NCBI GenBank assembly: GCA_017405525.1
Contig: JAFRAH010000038.1
Location: forward strand, 1 to 64,000
Length of the DNA stretch: 64,000 nucleotides
Origin: Synergistaceae bacterium
GTDB lineage: Bacteria; Synergistota; Synergistia; Synergistales; Aminobacteriaceae
Direction of reading: 5' to 3'
Both the position numbers and the translations under genes were made by a program. The notes under the pieces are model-generated. The model was not told where the DNA came from. It did no database searches and worked only from the letters and a program-made list of their open reading frames with translations. Numbering within the stretch: the stretch's first letter is position 1; each line of letters opens with the position of its first letter. Positions 15,483 to 24,127 of this stretch are shown piece by piece.

Positions 15483-17228
15483 ATGGCAAGAAACTTACCA
15501 CACAGAAGGCGCAACGGTACTTCAGACTTTGACCGCGAAAAGCTCAGCTTTATCCCACTAGGAGGGCTCGGCGAAATCGGCAAGAACATGTACATCCTCG
15601 AATACGACGACGAAATCATCGTGATAGACTCCGGCCTCAAGTTCCCGGACTCAGAGCTCCCGGGCATCGACTACATAGTCCCGGACATCTCATACTTGGA
15701 GGCCAACAGGGACAAGATACTCGCCATACTCATCACACACGGACATGAAGACCACACAGGAGGACTCCCCTACGTACTGCCGCGACTCAACGTCCCCCTT
15801 TACGGTACACAGTTGACACTCGGACTCATACGCAACAAGCTGCAGGATGACCTTCCGGGTTTCAGGCCAGACATGCACGAGATACGGGCAGGCGACATCA
15901 TCAAGATCGGTTCATTCACGATCAGGTTCATTGCCGTAGCTCACTCGATACCTGACGGCGTGGCTCTGAGCATCGAGACACCTTTAGGCCGCGTTGTCCA
16001 CACAGGAGACTTCAAGCTCGACAGCACCCCGGTAGATGGCCGGGTAACTGACTACGGGGCATTTGCTGAGGAGGGCGACAAGGGAGTAATGCTGCTCTGC
16101 TCCGACAGTACCAACGCCGAACGTAAGGGCTTCACACCAAGCGAGCGCATAATCTCAGGAACACTCGATACACTCTTCAGGACGTACAGGACAAAACGAA
16201 TAATCATCTCGTCATTCGCAAGCAACGTACACAGGATACAGCAGGTTGCGGACGTGGCGGCAAGGTTCAACAGGAAGATAGCGTTTCTTGGCCGGAGCAT
16301 GTTGAGGAACGCAGACCTTGCACGCGATACAGGCTACCTCAAGATAGACAGCAAGATGATCATACAGATAGAGGAAATCTGGAAGTACTCAGATAACCAG
16401 CTCGTAATCATCACGACCGGAAGCCAGGGCGAACCATTCAGCGGGCTCGTAACAATGAGCAGGGGCGAGAACAAGGCCATAGACCTCGGCGAGCATGATG
16501 TAGTGTTCCTTCTTGCGTCAGTAATTCCGGGCAACGAAAAACTCGTGAACAATACGATTAACCGTCTCTTTGCACAGGGCTGTGAAGTAGTCTACGAGAA
16601 GGACAGGCAGATTCACGTTTCCGGCCATGCATCAAGCGAGGAGCTCAAGATTATGCTGAACCTGACCCGCCCGCAGTACTTTGTGCCAGTTCACGGGGAA
16701 TACAAGCACCTTGTGAGACACTCACAGCTTGCCCAAGAGGTGGGGATATTGCCGCGAAACATATTCCTCATGGTCAACGGCGACATTCTCACGTTCACGC
16801 GCAACAATCCCCCAAAGAAACACGGCCATGTTCAGGCAGGGGCGGTAATCGTTGACGGCAATGCTGCAGGGAGCATCAAGAGCGAGGTCCTAAAGGAACG
16901 TCGGGAAATCGCAGAGGATGGAGTTCTTGTTGTGGCTGTGGCTGTTGACGAGAGGGGTAACCTCCTTGCTCCGGCGGCAATAGAGACTCAGGGGGTATTC
17001 ATCTCTGAGGACAGCAGGGACATCTTCAACGAGCTCTATGCAGTGAGTGAACAGGCAGTGGCTGAACTTTCAGGGAGGCGGGCAAATCCTGAAGCACTCA
17101 GGAAAACCATAAAGACACGCGTAAGGGACGTACTGAGGAAAAGAAATTCATCGTTTGCTGTAGTTCTTCCTGTTGTGTCGGTGAAGAGCAGGGACAGTAA
17201 TAACGTATTCGAGAAAGAATTTTTCTAG
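15483..17228 (+). CDS. rnj: Ribonuclease J
   Basis: The 581-residue protein has the metallo-beta-lactamase/beta-CASP fold of RNase J. The zinc motif THGHEDHTGG lies near residue 80, HTGDFKLD follows at about 178, LCSDSTNAERKGFTPSE marks the beta-CASP entry, and HVSGHASSEELK and FVPVHGEYKHL carry later metal-site histidines. RNase J acts as a 5'-3' exo- and endoribonuclease in mRNA decay and rRNA maturation. A short N-terminal basic tail precedes LSFIPLGGLGEIGKNMY. AAGGAGG precedes the ATG. It is followed 18 bases later by uppP. Confidence 0.96.
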   Translation: MARNLPHRRRNGTSDFDREKLSFIPLGGLGEIGKNMYILEYDDEIIVIDSGLKFPDSELPGIDYIVPDISYLEANRDKILAILITHGHEDHTGGLPYVLPRLNVPLYGTQLTLGLIRNKLQDDLPGFRPDMHEIRAGDIIKIGSFTIRFIAVAHSIPDGVALSIETPLGRVVHTGDFKLDSTPVDGRVTDYGAFAEEGDKGVMLLCSDSTNAERKGFTPSERIISGTLDTLFRTYRTKRIIISSFASNVHRIQQVADVAARFNRKIAFLGRSMLRNADLARDTGYLKIDSKMIIQIEEIWKYSDNQLVIITTGSQGEPFSGLVTMSRGENKAIDLGEHDVVFLLASVIPGNEKLVNNTINRLFAQGCEVVYEKDRQIHVSGHASSEELKIMLNLTRPQYFVPVHGEYKHLVRHSQLAQEVGILPRNIFLMVNGDILTFTRNNPPKKHGHVQAGAVIVDGNAAGSIKSEVLKERREIAEDGVLVVAVAVDERGNLLAPAAIETQGVFISEDSRDIFNELYAVSEQAVAELSGRRANPEALRKTIKTRVRDVLRKRNSSFAVVLPVVSVKSRDSNNVFEKEFF

Positions 17229-17246
17229 GGGAGGATTTAGTGAGTT

Positions 17247-18044
17247 ATGTTGCATTCAATCGTTCTAGGTGCTGTTCAGGGGTTATGTGAGTTCCTGCCT
17301 GTGAGCTCTTCGGGACATCTTGCACTGTTCCAGATATTCATGGGCTTCAACGACAACATGCTGACGTTCGATATATTGCTACACTTCGCGACGTTGCTGG
17401 CTGTCTTCCTGTACTTCTGGCGCGACATATGGCAGATAATGCTCGACTGGTTCGGCGGATGGTTCACGAGGAAGAGGCGTTCAGGCTGGGCTTACGGCTG
17501 GGCAATAATCATCGCGTCATTCATCACGGCAATAATCGGCTTGGGTCTCAAGTCAACAGCGGAGAGATTCTCAGAGAGCCTCATACTCGTAGGAGCTGGG
17601 GAAATCTTCACGGGAATAGTTTTAGTGCTCATTCCGTTTTTATCGGCATCACGAGGAAATTCATCCCTCCTGAAGATTGCTATTGCCGTCGGAATTGCTC
17701 AGGGTATCGCGGTATTGCCGGGTGTCTCACGTTCGGGAATGTCAATCGCTATGGGGCTGTTTATGGGCTTGGGGATCACTGAGGCTTTCAGGTTCTCGTT
17801 CCTCATCTCGATACCTGCCGTTCTGGGTGCAACCTTGCTTGAGTGCGTGAAGTTCCTGAAGTCTGGGGAGCCTGCATTCATGCCCGAAGGATACATGGCC
17901 GGGGCAGTCTGTGCGTTCGTTCTTGGTTTTGCGGCACTGGTCTTCATGCGCCGTCTCGTCAACGCTAGGAACTGGGCACTTTTCGGGGTCTACTGCCTCA
18001 TCATCGGGGCTGTGGCTCTTCTCTTCGGGACGGGGATAATATGA
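17247..18044 (+). CDS. uppP: Undecaprenyl-diphosphatase
   Basis: The 265-residue membrane protein is UppP/BacA: the first catalytic motif GLCEFLPVSSSGHL lies near the N-terminus and the second, LPGVSRSGMSIAMGL, near residue 157, among about eight hydrophobic helices. It recycles undecaprenyl pyrophosphate to the monophosphate lipid carrier for peptidoglycan and O-antigen precursors. The maf start overlaps its stop by 4 bases (ATGA). Length and motifs are normal. Confidence 0.96.
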   Translation: MLHSIVLGAVQGLCEFLPVSSSGHLALFQIFMGFNDNMLTFDILLHFATLLAVFLYFWRDIWQIMLDWFGGWFTRKRRSGWAYGWAIIIASFITAIIGLGLKSTAERFSESLILVGAGEIFTGIVLVLIPFLSASRGNSSLLKIAIAVGIAQGIAVLPGVSRSGMSIAMGLFMGLGITEAFRFSFLISIPAVLGATLLECVKFLKSGEPAFMPEGYMAGAVCAFVLGFAALVFMRRLVNARNWALFGVYCLIIGAVALLFGTGII

Positions 18045-18616
18045 GCAGGATAGTGTTAGCGTCAGGAAGTCCGAGACGCAAGGCACTGCTTGAGAGCATC
18101 GGGTTAAAGTTCGAGGTCTTCAGGCCAGATGTTGACGAGGGATATATACCCGGTGAGTCCCCCGAAGGATACTGCACGAGGCTTGCACGCACTAAGGCAC
18201 TTGCGGGCTCAAGGGCATATCCTGATGCTGTGGTCATTGCCGCTGATACCATCGTGGTGATTGACGGGCAGATACTGGGCAAACCTTCAGGACGTGATGA
18301 TGCTGTGAGGATGCTGAAGATGCTTGAGGGTCGCGAGCATGAAGTGATTACCGGGCTTGCAGTGAGTTACGGGGGGAATGTCCACGTTCACGCCGAGCAC
18401 ACTGCGGTGAAGTTCAGGCCGCTGACTGACGGGGAAATACGCGCCTATGTCTCGACCGGTGAATGCGACGATAAGGCCGGGGCGTATGCAGTTCAGGGGA
18501 TGGGCAGCCTCATAGTTGAGAGAGTTCGCGGGGACTACTTCAACGTTGTGGGGCTGCCATTATGTGCGCTGGGGGGAATGCTGGAGGTCGTGGGGGTAAA
18601 TCTTCTTCCGGCGTGA
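18041..18616 (+). CDS. maf: Maf family nucleoside triphosphate pyrophosphatase
   Basis: The 191-residue protein starts with the Maf signature LASGSPRRKALLESIG and has VVIAADTIVVIDGQILGKP with the catalytic Asp, DDAVRMLKMLEGREHEVITG and DKAGAYAVQGMG. Maf proteins hydrolyse non-canonical or methylated nucleotides (dTTP, UTP type) to prevent misincorporation, and some affect septum formation. The start ATG overlaps the uppP stop as ATGA, so the two are translationally coupled. Confidence 0.95.
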   Translation: MSRIVLASGSPRRKALLESIGLKFEVFRPDVDEGYIPGESPEGYCTRLARTKALAGSRAYPDAVVIAADTIVVIDGQILGKPSGRDDAVRMLKMLEGREHEVITGLAVSYGGNVHVHAEHTAVKFRPLTDGEIRAYVSTGECDDKAGAYAVQGMGSLIVERVRGDYFNVVGLPLCALGGMLEVVGVNLLPA

Positions 18617-18626
18617 ATCATGTCGA

Positions 18627-19985
18627 TTATTTCAGCTCCTTTAGCTTCTTGTCCCATCCTGAACGCCATATGTGAAGAGTCATCAAGGACGTACAGACAA
18701 TCCAGCCTATAGGATACCCGATCGCAATGAAGTATACCGAGCTCGTCAGCCTTGAGACAATGAAAAGGTATATCTGCCTGAATACGACAAACGACATCAG
18801 CATAATCACCATAGGACTTCTCGAATCACCAACTCCCCTTAGTGCTCCGGCCTGTATCTGGTCAGTGGCATTCACTGGGTCAAAGAGGCTGTTTAGTCGG
18901 ATGAAGAGGACGGCATAACCCAGAACCGCCGCGTCCTGGTTGAAGAGCCCGGCAATATATGGCGCGAAAATATACAGGCACGTTATGATGCACGCCGATA
19001 TGCTCCACGAGATACACAACCCCTGAAGAAGTCCCTTCCGTATTCTTTCGGGCTTGCGTGCTCCTGCGTTCTGTCCCACGAAGGTAGTTACTGCCATTGC
19101 CATGCTCTGCGTCGGAAGTATCACGAAGGCATCAACACGGGCATATATCCCCCAACCTGCCGTGCTTGCCGCCCCGTATGCGTTGATATAGGCCTGAACA
19201 AAGACATTCGAGAATGACGTTATAGCCATCTGAAGACCTGCAGGAAAACCAATCGCTATAATCCTCCTGAGTATGCCGGTGTCTATTCTCATCTCGTGCC
19301 ATCTCAGGCTATGGACTTCACTACTTCTGAAGAGCAGCCAGAATATTATTATCCCTGAAACTAACTGAGCTATTATCGTGGCATAAGCTACCCCAGCAAC
19401 ACCAAGCCCGAAATTTATCACGAACAGCAAATCAAGAAATATGTTGAGTATCGAGGCAAGTATCAGAAAATATAGCGGCCTCTTTGAGTCGCCGACTGCA
19501 CGGAGAATTGCACTGCCCATGTTGTAGAGCATCGTCCCGCCAAGACCAAGCGAAAATATCTGAAGGTAAACTACCGCTTCCCTGAAGACACTTTCAGGAG
19601 TGTTCATCATACGAAGGAGCTTAGGTGTCGAGAAGTAGCCTATTGCCGAGATTATTACGGCCATGATTACGGCAGAGACTACTGCGGTGTGAGTGGACTT
19701 CCTGAGATTGGGGATGTCCTTTGCCCCAAAGTATTGGGAGATTACGACGCTTGCACCCATAGTGAGGCCAATGAAGAGACCGATTAACGTTATGACTATC
19801 GGGATTGTCGAGGTTACTGCACCGAGTGCATCAGCCCCTACGAAATTTCCGACCACTATGCTGTCTACTGTGTTATAGAGCTGCTGAAATATATTGCCAA
19901 CGAACAGAGGGAACGCAAAACTTATCAGGTGCTTCCAGATTGTCCCGTCTGTCATGTCTTTAACGGTTGAGATTTTTTCAGGCAA
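18627..19985 (-). CDS. MATE family efflux transporter
   Basis: The 452-residue polytopic protein has the MATE plan of two six-helix halves: the N-half contains FPLFVGNIFQQLYNTVDSIVVGNFVGADALGAV, the C-half begins IAIGFPAGLQMAITSFSNVFVQAYINAYG, typical of NorM/DinF-like exporters driven by Na+ or H+ that expel cationic toxic compounds. The start used here is a TTG at 19985 with no Shine-Dalgarno; ATG at 19955 is the alternative and also lacks one. An inverted-repeat element ends only 10 bases upstream of the TTG, so its insertion may have replaced the native leader. It faces the rnj-uppP-maf operon tail to tail. Confidence 0.9.
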   Translation of the reverse strand: MPEKISTVKDMTDGTIWKHLISFAFPLFVGNIFQQLYNTVDSIVVGNFVGADALGAVTSTIPIVITLIGLFIGLTMGASVVISQYFGAKDIPNLRKSTHTAVVSAVIMAVIISAIGYFSTPKLLRMMNTPESVFREAVVYLQIFSLGLGGTMLYNMGSAILRAVGDSKRPLYFLILASILNIFLDLLFVINFGLGVAGVAYATIIAQLVSGIIIFWLLFRSSEVHSLRWHEMRIDTGILRRIIAIGFPAGLQMAITSFSNVFVQAYINAYGAASTAGWGIYARVDAFVILPTQSMAMAVTTFVGQNAGARKPERIRKGLLQGLCISWSISACIITCLYIFAPYIAGLFNQDAAVLGYAVLFIRLNSLFDPVNATDQIQAGALRGVGDSRSPMVIMLMSFVVFRQIYLFIVSRLTSSVYFIAIGYPIGWIVCTSLMTLHIWRSGWDKKLKELK

Positions 19986-19994
19986 GATATTTTA

Positions 19995-20171
19995 CCGTTA
20001 CAGAAGACTTATGCACTGATAAGGTTGAATATTTTACGGGCAGAACCACAGAATAGCTTGGTTATTGCTTTTTTTCTCTGTCCAACCGACTATACCCAGT
20101 TCTCAATGAGACACCAATTAGTACGGATTATATCACTTGTCAGTCAGGGATTTTTTAGTTCTCCTGTAACG
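19995..20171 (-). mobile_element. Inverted-repeat element, short copy (MITE-like)
   Basis: The element is bounded by CCGTTACAGAAGACT (19995-20009) and its near-inverse AGTTCTCCTGTAACG (20157-20171). Reversed, it aligns with the longer element at 50889-51203: both share the end sequences, a GTGATATAATCC block followed by AATTGGTGTC, a CAGAGAAA block, and a stretch beginning GGTTCTGCC (minus strand from 20047) that runs for about 35 bases with few changes. It encodes no protein. In both copies the element lies in the same orientation relative to the gene immediately downstream, here the MATE gene. No target-site duplication was found. Confidence 0.75.
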
Positions 20172-20299
20172 ATGTACCTCCTTCCTTGTTTATAAAGATG
20201 TTGAAAATTTATAGCTATTTATAACTTTTGCTTAACTGTTACCCTGCCCCCTTTGCTGTAAGTGATTTTATGCTATGAATTAAGGAGGGTCAAACGTCT
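20172..20299. other. Non-coding remainder between element and rarA
   Basis: AT-rich sequence with no convincing gene, promoter or terminator. The only notable string is AAGGAGGG at 20281-20288 on the plus strand, a good ribosome-binding site with no start codon or open frame after it, which may be the leftover of a lost gene. Confidence 0.4.
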
Positions 20300-21589
20300 T
20301 TATTTCCTGTGATTCTCCTTCCAGTTCTTTATACCTTCAAGCCTCTTCTTGTAGTGTTCCTCGCTCCCGTGATTTGTCGGGTGGTAATATTCACGTCCCT
20401 TCATGCTCTCAGGAAGGCAGTCCATAGCCGTCAATGCCCCGTCAAAATCATGAGCATACTTATAGCCTTTCCCGTAGCCCAGCTCGCGCATAAGCCCCGT
20501 CTCGGCGTTCCGAAGGTGTAGCGGCACAGGCTCGGCCATGCTCTCCAGTGCGTCATGACGTGCTGAGTTATAGGCGGCATCGAGTGAGTTGCTCTTTGGG
20601 GCAATGGACATGTGAACGACAGCCTGCGTCAGGTTCACGGAACATTCAGGCATTCCCAAGAAGTGGCAGGCATGGTACGCCGCAACAGCCATCGAGAGAG
20701 CTCCCGGTTCGGCGAGCCCAACGTCCTCACTCGCAAAACGTACAACCCTCCGCGCAATGTATAGTGGGTCTTCACCGGCCTCAAGCATACGAGCAAGCCA
20801 GTAGACCGCCGCATCAGGGTCTGAGTTCCGCATAGACTTGTGGAGCGCGGAAATGAGGTTGTAGTGTTCCTCGCCGTTCTTGTCGTAAAGGAGGGATTTC
20901 CTGGAAGTGCACTGCTCCAGAATTTCTGGGGTTATGATGCCGCCGTCCGAGTTTATCGCCGCCATCTCAAGGAGGGACAATGCAGACCTTGCGTCGCCGT
21001 TCGAGAAGTTAGCCATTGCCCGGAGAATGTCATCACTTGCCTGAACTCCCAAGATAACCAAGCCCCGCCGTAAGAGCTTCATGATGTCGCCAACACTAAG
21101 AGCCTTGAGCACGAAGACCTTGCACCGCGACAATAAGGCCCCGTTAATCTCAAACGAGGGATTTTCTGTTGTAGCTCCTATGAGGATTATGCTCCCCCTC
21201 TCAACAAACGGAAGGAATGCATCTTGTTGCGCCTTGTTGAACCTGTGGATCTCGTCAACGAAAAGTATCGTTCTTGTCCCAAAATTTCGGTTGGCCTCAG
21301 CCTGTTTCATGACCTCCCGGATTTCCTTGATACCTCCCGTAACTGCCGAGAACGTAACGAACTCTGCCTTTGTCTTCCGGGCAATTATCCCGGCCAGCGT
21401 TGTCTTTCCCACGCCCGGAGGCCCCCAAAAAATCATAGAGGGTATTCTGTCGCTGTCGATTATGCGGCGCAATATCTTTCCGGGAGCGGTTAAGTGTTCC
21501 TGCCCGGCGAAGTCCTCAAGTGTCAGCGGCCTCATTCTTGCGGCGAGTGGCTCGTTAGTTGATGAGGCAAAAAGCGATTCAGCCATCAC
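20300..21589 (-). CDS. rarA: Replication-associated recombination protein RarA (MgsA)
   Basis: The 429-residue AAA+ ATPase is full length. It has RMRPLTLEDFAGQEHL, Walker A GPPGVGKTTLA (residues about 56-66), Walker B ILFVDEIHRFNKAQQDAFLP, sensor 1 GATTENPSFE and the C-terminal MgsA domain with DGGIITPEILEQ and YKYAHDFDGA. RarA works at stalled replication forks together with SSB and RecA. It overlaps the upstream hydrolase gene by 4 bases and so is coupled to it, although the two activities have no known link. Confidence 0.95.
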   Translation of the reverse strand: MMAESLFASSTNEPLAARMRPLTLEDFAGQEHLTAPGKILRRIIDSDRIPSMIFWGPPGVGKTTLAGIIARKTKAEFVTFSAVTGGIKEIREVMKQAEANRNFGTRTILFVDEIHRFNKAQQDAFLPFVERGSIILIGATTENPSFEINGALLSRCKVFVLKALSVGDIMKLLRRGLVILGVQASDDILRAMANFSNGDARSALSLLEMAAINSDGGIITPEILEQCTSRKSLLYDKNGEEHYNLISALHKSMRNSDPDAAVYWLARMLEAGEDPLYIARRVVRFASEDVGLAEPGALSMAVAAYHACHFLGMPECSVNLTQAVVHMSIAPKSNSLDAAYNSARHDALESMAEPVPLHLRNAETGLMRELGYGKGYKYAHDFDGALTAMDCLPESMKGREYYHPTNHGSEEHYKKRLEGIKNWKENHRK

Positions 21590-22443
21590 CTGCCGCCAAA
21601 GAACTCAAGGATTAATCCTGCAATTTCCTCACAGCACGACTCAAGCGCAAAGTGCCCGCTGTCGACAAGGTGAACTTCTGCGCTGGGTACGTCCCTCCTG
21701 AATGCCTCAGCACCTGCAGGAATGAATGACGGGTCATTTTTCCCCCACACCGCCAGCAGCTTGGGCTGATGCTCCCTCAAGTACTCCTGAAATTTCGGGT
21801 ATAACTTCACGTTGTTCTGGTAGTCGTAAATCAGGTCAGATTGTATCTCGTCATAGCCCGGCCTCATCGTGTAGTGAATGTCCAGCGTATAACCGTCAGG
21901 CGAGACACTCCCCGGCAATGTCCCGAAGGTGTACTGCCCCATAATCGTCTCTGGGGAAAAAGCACTCTTGTAGTTTTCCCGGAGTTCAGGCGTTGGGTGC
22001 CTCCAGTATTCCGCGCGGGCCTCCCATTTTTTGCCGAGACCTTCAGCGTATACGTTCCCGTTCTGGCTGATGATGCCCAAGATTCTTTCAGGGTGCTTCA
22101 TGGCTATCCTGAAACCTACAGGTGCGCCGTAGTCGAAAACGTACATGATGAACCTGTCCAGTCCAACAGCCGAGATGAAACCGTCAATGACTTCCGCGAT
22201 GTTGTCGAACGTGTAGGTGAACTCGTCCCGTGATGGCATGTCTGACTGCCCGAAGCCGGGAAAGTCCGGGGCTATGAGGTGGAACTTGTCCTGCAATATG
22301 GGCATCAAGTCCCTGAACATGTGGCTTGCTGAAGGGAAACCGTGAAGAAGGAGCATTGCCGGGCTTGAAGGGCTGCCTGCCTCACGGTAAAAGATGTTCA
22401 GGCCGGATACTGTTATTCTGTTATACTTCATGAAATTCATCAT
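21586..22443 (-). CDS. Alpha/beta hydrolase with Asp nucleophile (haloalkane dehalogenase/epoxide hydrolase-like)
   Basis: The 285-residue single-domain protein has the oxyanion motif LLLHGFPSASHMF, DFPGFGQSD, and a nucleophile elbow FDYGAPVG in which Asp takes the place of Ser, as in haloalkane dehalogenases and epoxide hydrolases. The acid and His of the triad are likely in WGKNDPSF and SGHFALE near the C-terminus. The substrate is unknown. The cytoplasmic gene is upstream of rarA and overlaps it by 4 bases. Confidence 0.88.
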   Translation of the reverse strand: MMNFMKYNRITVSGLNIFYREAGSPSSPAMLLLHGFPSASHMFRDLMPILQDKFHLIAPDFPGFGQSDMPSRDEFTYTFDNIAEVIDGFISAVGLDRFIMYVFDYGAPVGFRIAMKHPERILGIISQNGNVYAEGLGKKWEARAEYWRHPTPELRENYKSAFSPETIMGQYTFGTLPGSVSPDGYTLDIHYTMRPGYDEIQSDLIYDYQNNVKLYPKFQEYLREHQPKLLAVWGKNDPSFIPAGAEAFRRDVPSAEVHLVDSGHFALESCCEEIAGLILEFFGGR

Positions 22444-22481
22444 CTCCTTTTGACATTATAGCTTTGAGGAGGCACTAAGGA

Positions 22482-22796
22482 ATGTGGTTTTCGAGGAAGG
22501 TAACAATCTTCAAGAAGAAGGACGGCGTTACATGGCAGAAAATAAAGGATGCCCTCAAGTCTGCCGGTCTTAAGGGAGTACGTTCGGGACATTACCCGGT
22601 GGACAGCCTCAATGCCTGCGGTTGCGGTGCGAAGGTTGACCCCAGAAATTTCGGGGCGGGTGGCTGGATTGACCGCGACGTGTATTTCGTGGACGTTAAG
22701 CCCGAAGACCTCGAACGCGCAAAAAGCATCTTGTCCGAGAATGGCCTTGATGCCTCAGTTGATGATGACGTTATCGGAAAACTAGGGAGGGTATGA
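22482..22796 (+). CDS. Small unknown protein with a Cys-Gly-Cys motif
   Basis: I do not recognise a named family. The 104 residues begin with a basic strand (MWFSRKVTIFKKKDG), carry a single cysteine pair in LNACGCGAKVDP (about residue 46) and end with an acidic segment (VDVKPEDLERAKSILSENGL) resembling the ferredoxin-like fold of small ligand-binding domains. GAGGAGG precedes the ATG. The stop overlaps the start of the CGGC-domain gene (ATGA), so the two cysteine-bearing proteins are made together, which suggests a shared metal- or thiol-related task. Confidence 0.75.
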   Translation: MWFSRKVTIFKKKDGVTWQKIKDALKSAGLKGVRSGHYPVDSLNACGCGAKVDPRNFGAGGWIDRDVYFVDVKPEDLERAKSILSENGLDASVDDDVIGKLGRV

Positions 22797-23215
22797 AGAT
22801 GATTGATGACGCGCCTGAACTCGTGGTGATAATACAGTGTGAGGATGTCGTGAAGAGATGCTCCGGGTTTCTCTGCATGAATGACTTTTACGAGAGAGCC
22901 GTGAAGTTCACGGGCTATCCTGAAGGGACGCGCTACATGTCCATGACCTGCGGAGGCTGCTGCGGGAACATTACCGTGAAGCTCGAAAACTTGGCGATGA
23001 GACTCCGCAAGGCAGGCATCAGCAAGGATGACGTAGCGTTTCACTTTGCATCATGTATCTGTTCGGAGAATGCCCACAGGTTACCTTGCCCGTTCATGAA
23101 CAGGATGAAGGCCTTACTACAGCACAAGGGGTTCGGCAATATCGTTCTTGGGACTCACATATCAAAGAAAGCTGAGGCCAAACGTCAGGCAGGGATATAC
23201 AGGAAGTGGGAATAG
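22793..23215 (+). CDS. CGGC domain-containing protein
   Basis: The 140-residue protein matches the CGGC-domain family, named for the motif seen here as TCGGCCGNI (about residue 60). Further cysteines lie in RCSGFLCMNDF, FASCICSENAH and LPCPFMNRMK, spaced as if to bind a metal ion. The family is found mainly in anaerobes and its function is unknown. It is translationally coupled to the preceding Cys-Gly-Cys protein by a 4-base overlap. The gene ends just before a -10-like TACAAT (23224-23229) that may serve the next locus. Confidence 0.82.
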   Translation: MKMIDDAPELVVIIQCEDVVKRCSGFLCMNDFYERAVKFTGYPEGTRYMSMTCGGCCGNITVKLENLAMRLRKAGISKDDVAFHFASCICSENAHRLPCPFMNRMKALLQHKGFGNIVLGTHISKKAEAKRQAGIYRKWE

Positions 23216-23255
23216 CCATATGGTACAATGAGGCAAATACTATGCATGGAGGTGA

Positions 23256-24117
23256 ATGCAGTTGCTGATAGTAACTATTGGCGGGGGCTTGGGCAACCAG
23301 ATGTACATGTATGCACTGTACAGGACACTTCTTGAGCGTGGCAGGGATGTGATATGGATCTGTCTCACTATGGCCGCCCACACCGTAATCCAAATGTAGC
23401 CGTCAGGAAATATGAACTCAGTAACGTATTCAACATAACCGAGAGAATATGCGGGAATTTCATAGGGAATGCTGCCAGTTTCATCGCGAGGGCATCACGC
23501 AAGCTGAAAATCAAACTTCCCTATGTATATTACGACAAGCAAACGCACTTCCAGCCCGAAATTCTTGACGCTAAGAACGGTGTAATTCTGGGGTACTGGG
23601 GCAGCTTCAAGTACTCGGCGGAAATTGAGGGAATACTCCGCAAAGAGTTTACGTTCAAGAAGCCTTTAACCGGGAAATCAGCGGCTGTAATCGACCAGAT
23701 AAGGAACAGCAATTCCGTTAGCATATCCTTCAGGCGTGATGACTACCTCAAGCTCGGCTGGCTTCTCCCGGAAGAATATTACTCCAGAGCAATACGCTAC
23801 ATCTAGGAACGCGTGCCCAATGCAAAGTTTTTCTGTACTTCAGACGATATTGACTGGTGCAAAGCTGCTTACGGGGGGGGGGGCTTGATATTACATTCAT
23901 TGACTGGTCTAATGGTGATGATCAGTACTTTGATATGCAGGTTATCTCGGAATGCAAGCACAACATACTAGCTAACTCCACCTTCTGCCTTTGGGGAGCA
24001 TGGCTAAACCAGAACCCCAACCCGATAATACTCCGTCCGGAAAGATTTAAACCTCAGTTACCTCGTGAAATAAAACAAGACTTTTGGCCCGCCGAATGGG
24101 TCAGCATACCCCTGTGA
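23256..24117 (+). pseudogene. GT11 family glycosyltransferase (alpha-1,2-fucosyltransferase-like), broken
   Basis: Three reading frames together give one complete GT11 protein of about 285 residues. The first (from ATG 23256) encodes LLIVTIGGGLGNQMYMYAL, the GDP-fucose-binding start. Near 23345-23356 the frame shifts by one base and continues MDLSHYGRPHRNP. At 23804-23806 a TAG interrupts SRAIRYI before ERVPNAKFFCTSDDIDWCK. At the 11-G run (23873-23883) the frame shifts again into LDITFIDWSNGDD and ANSTFCLWGAWLN, the conserved C-terminal motifs. With 10 Gs that last junction would be in frame. Three lesions mean that no full protein is made; a slippery tract alone cannot restore it. A Shine-Dalgarno GGAGGT precedes the start. 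Confidence 0.85.
23873..23883 (+). repeat. Poly-G tract, 11 bases, inside the GT11 reading frame
   Basis: Eleven consecutive G residues lie between the codons for Tyr and Leu in the GT11 gene. One fewer (10) or two more (13) would join the upstream and downstream frames. Long homopolymers of this kind slip during replication. Confidence 0.9.
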
Positions 24118-24127
24118 GGTGCCGGGG

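Noticed and set aside
23804-23806. TAG in the GT11 gene as a recoded (readthrough) codon
   Set aside because: TAG is used as a normal stop by several genes here, for example at 8600-8602 and 40160-40162, and the gene has two further frame lesions.
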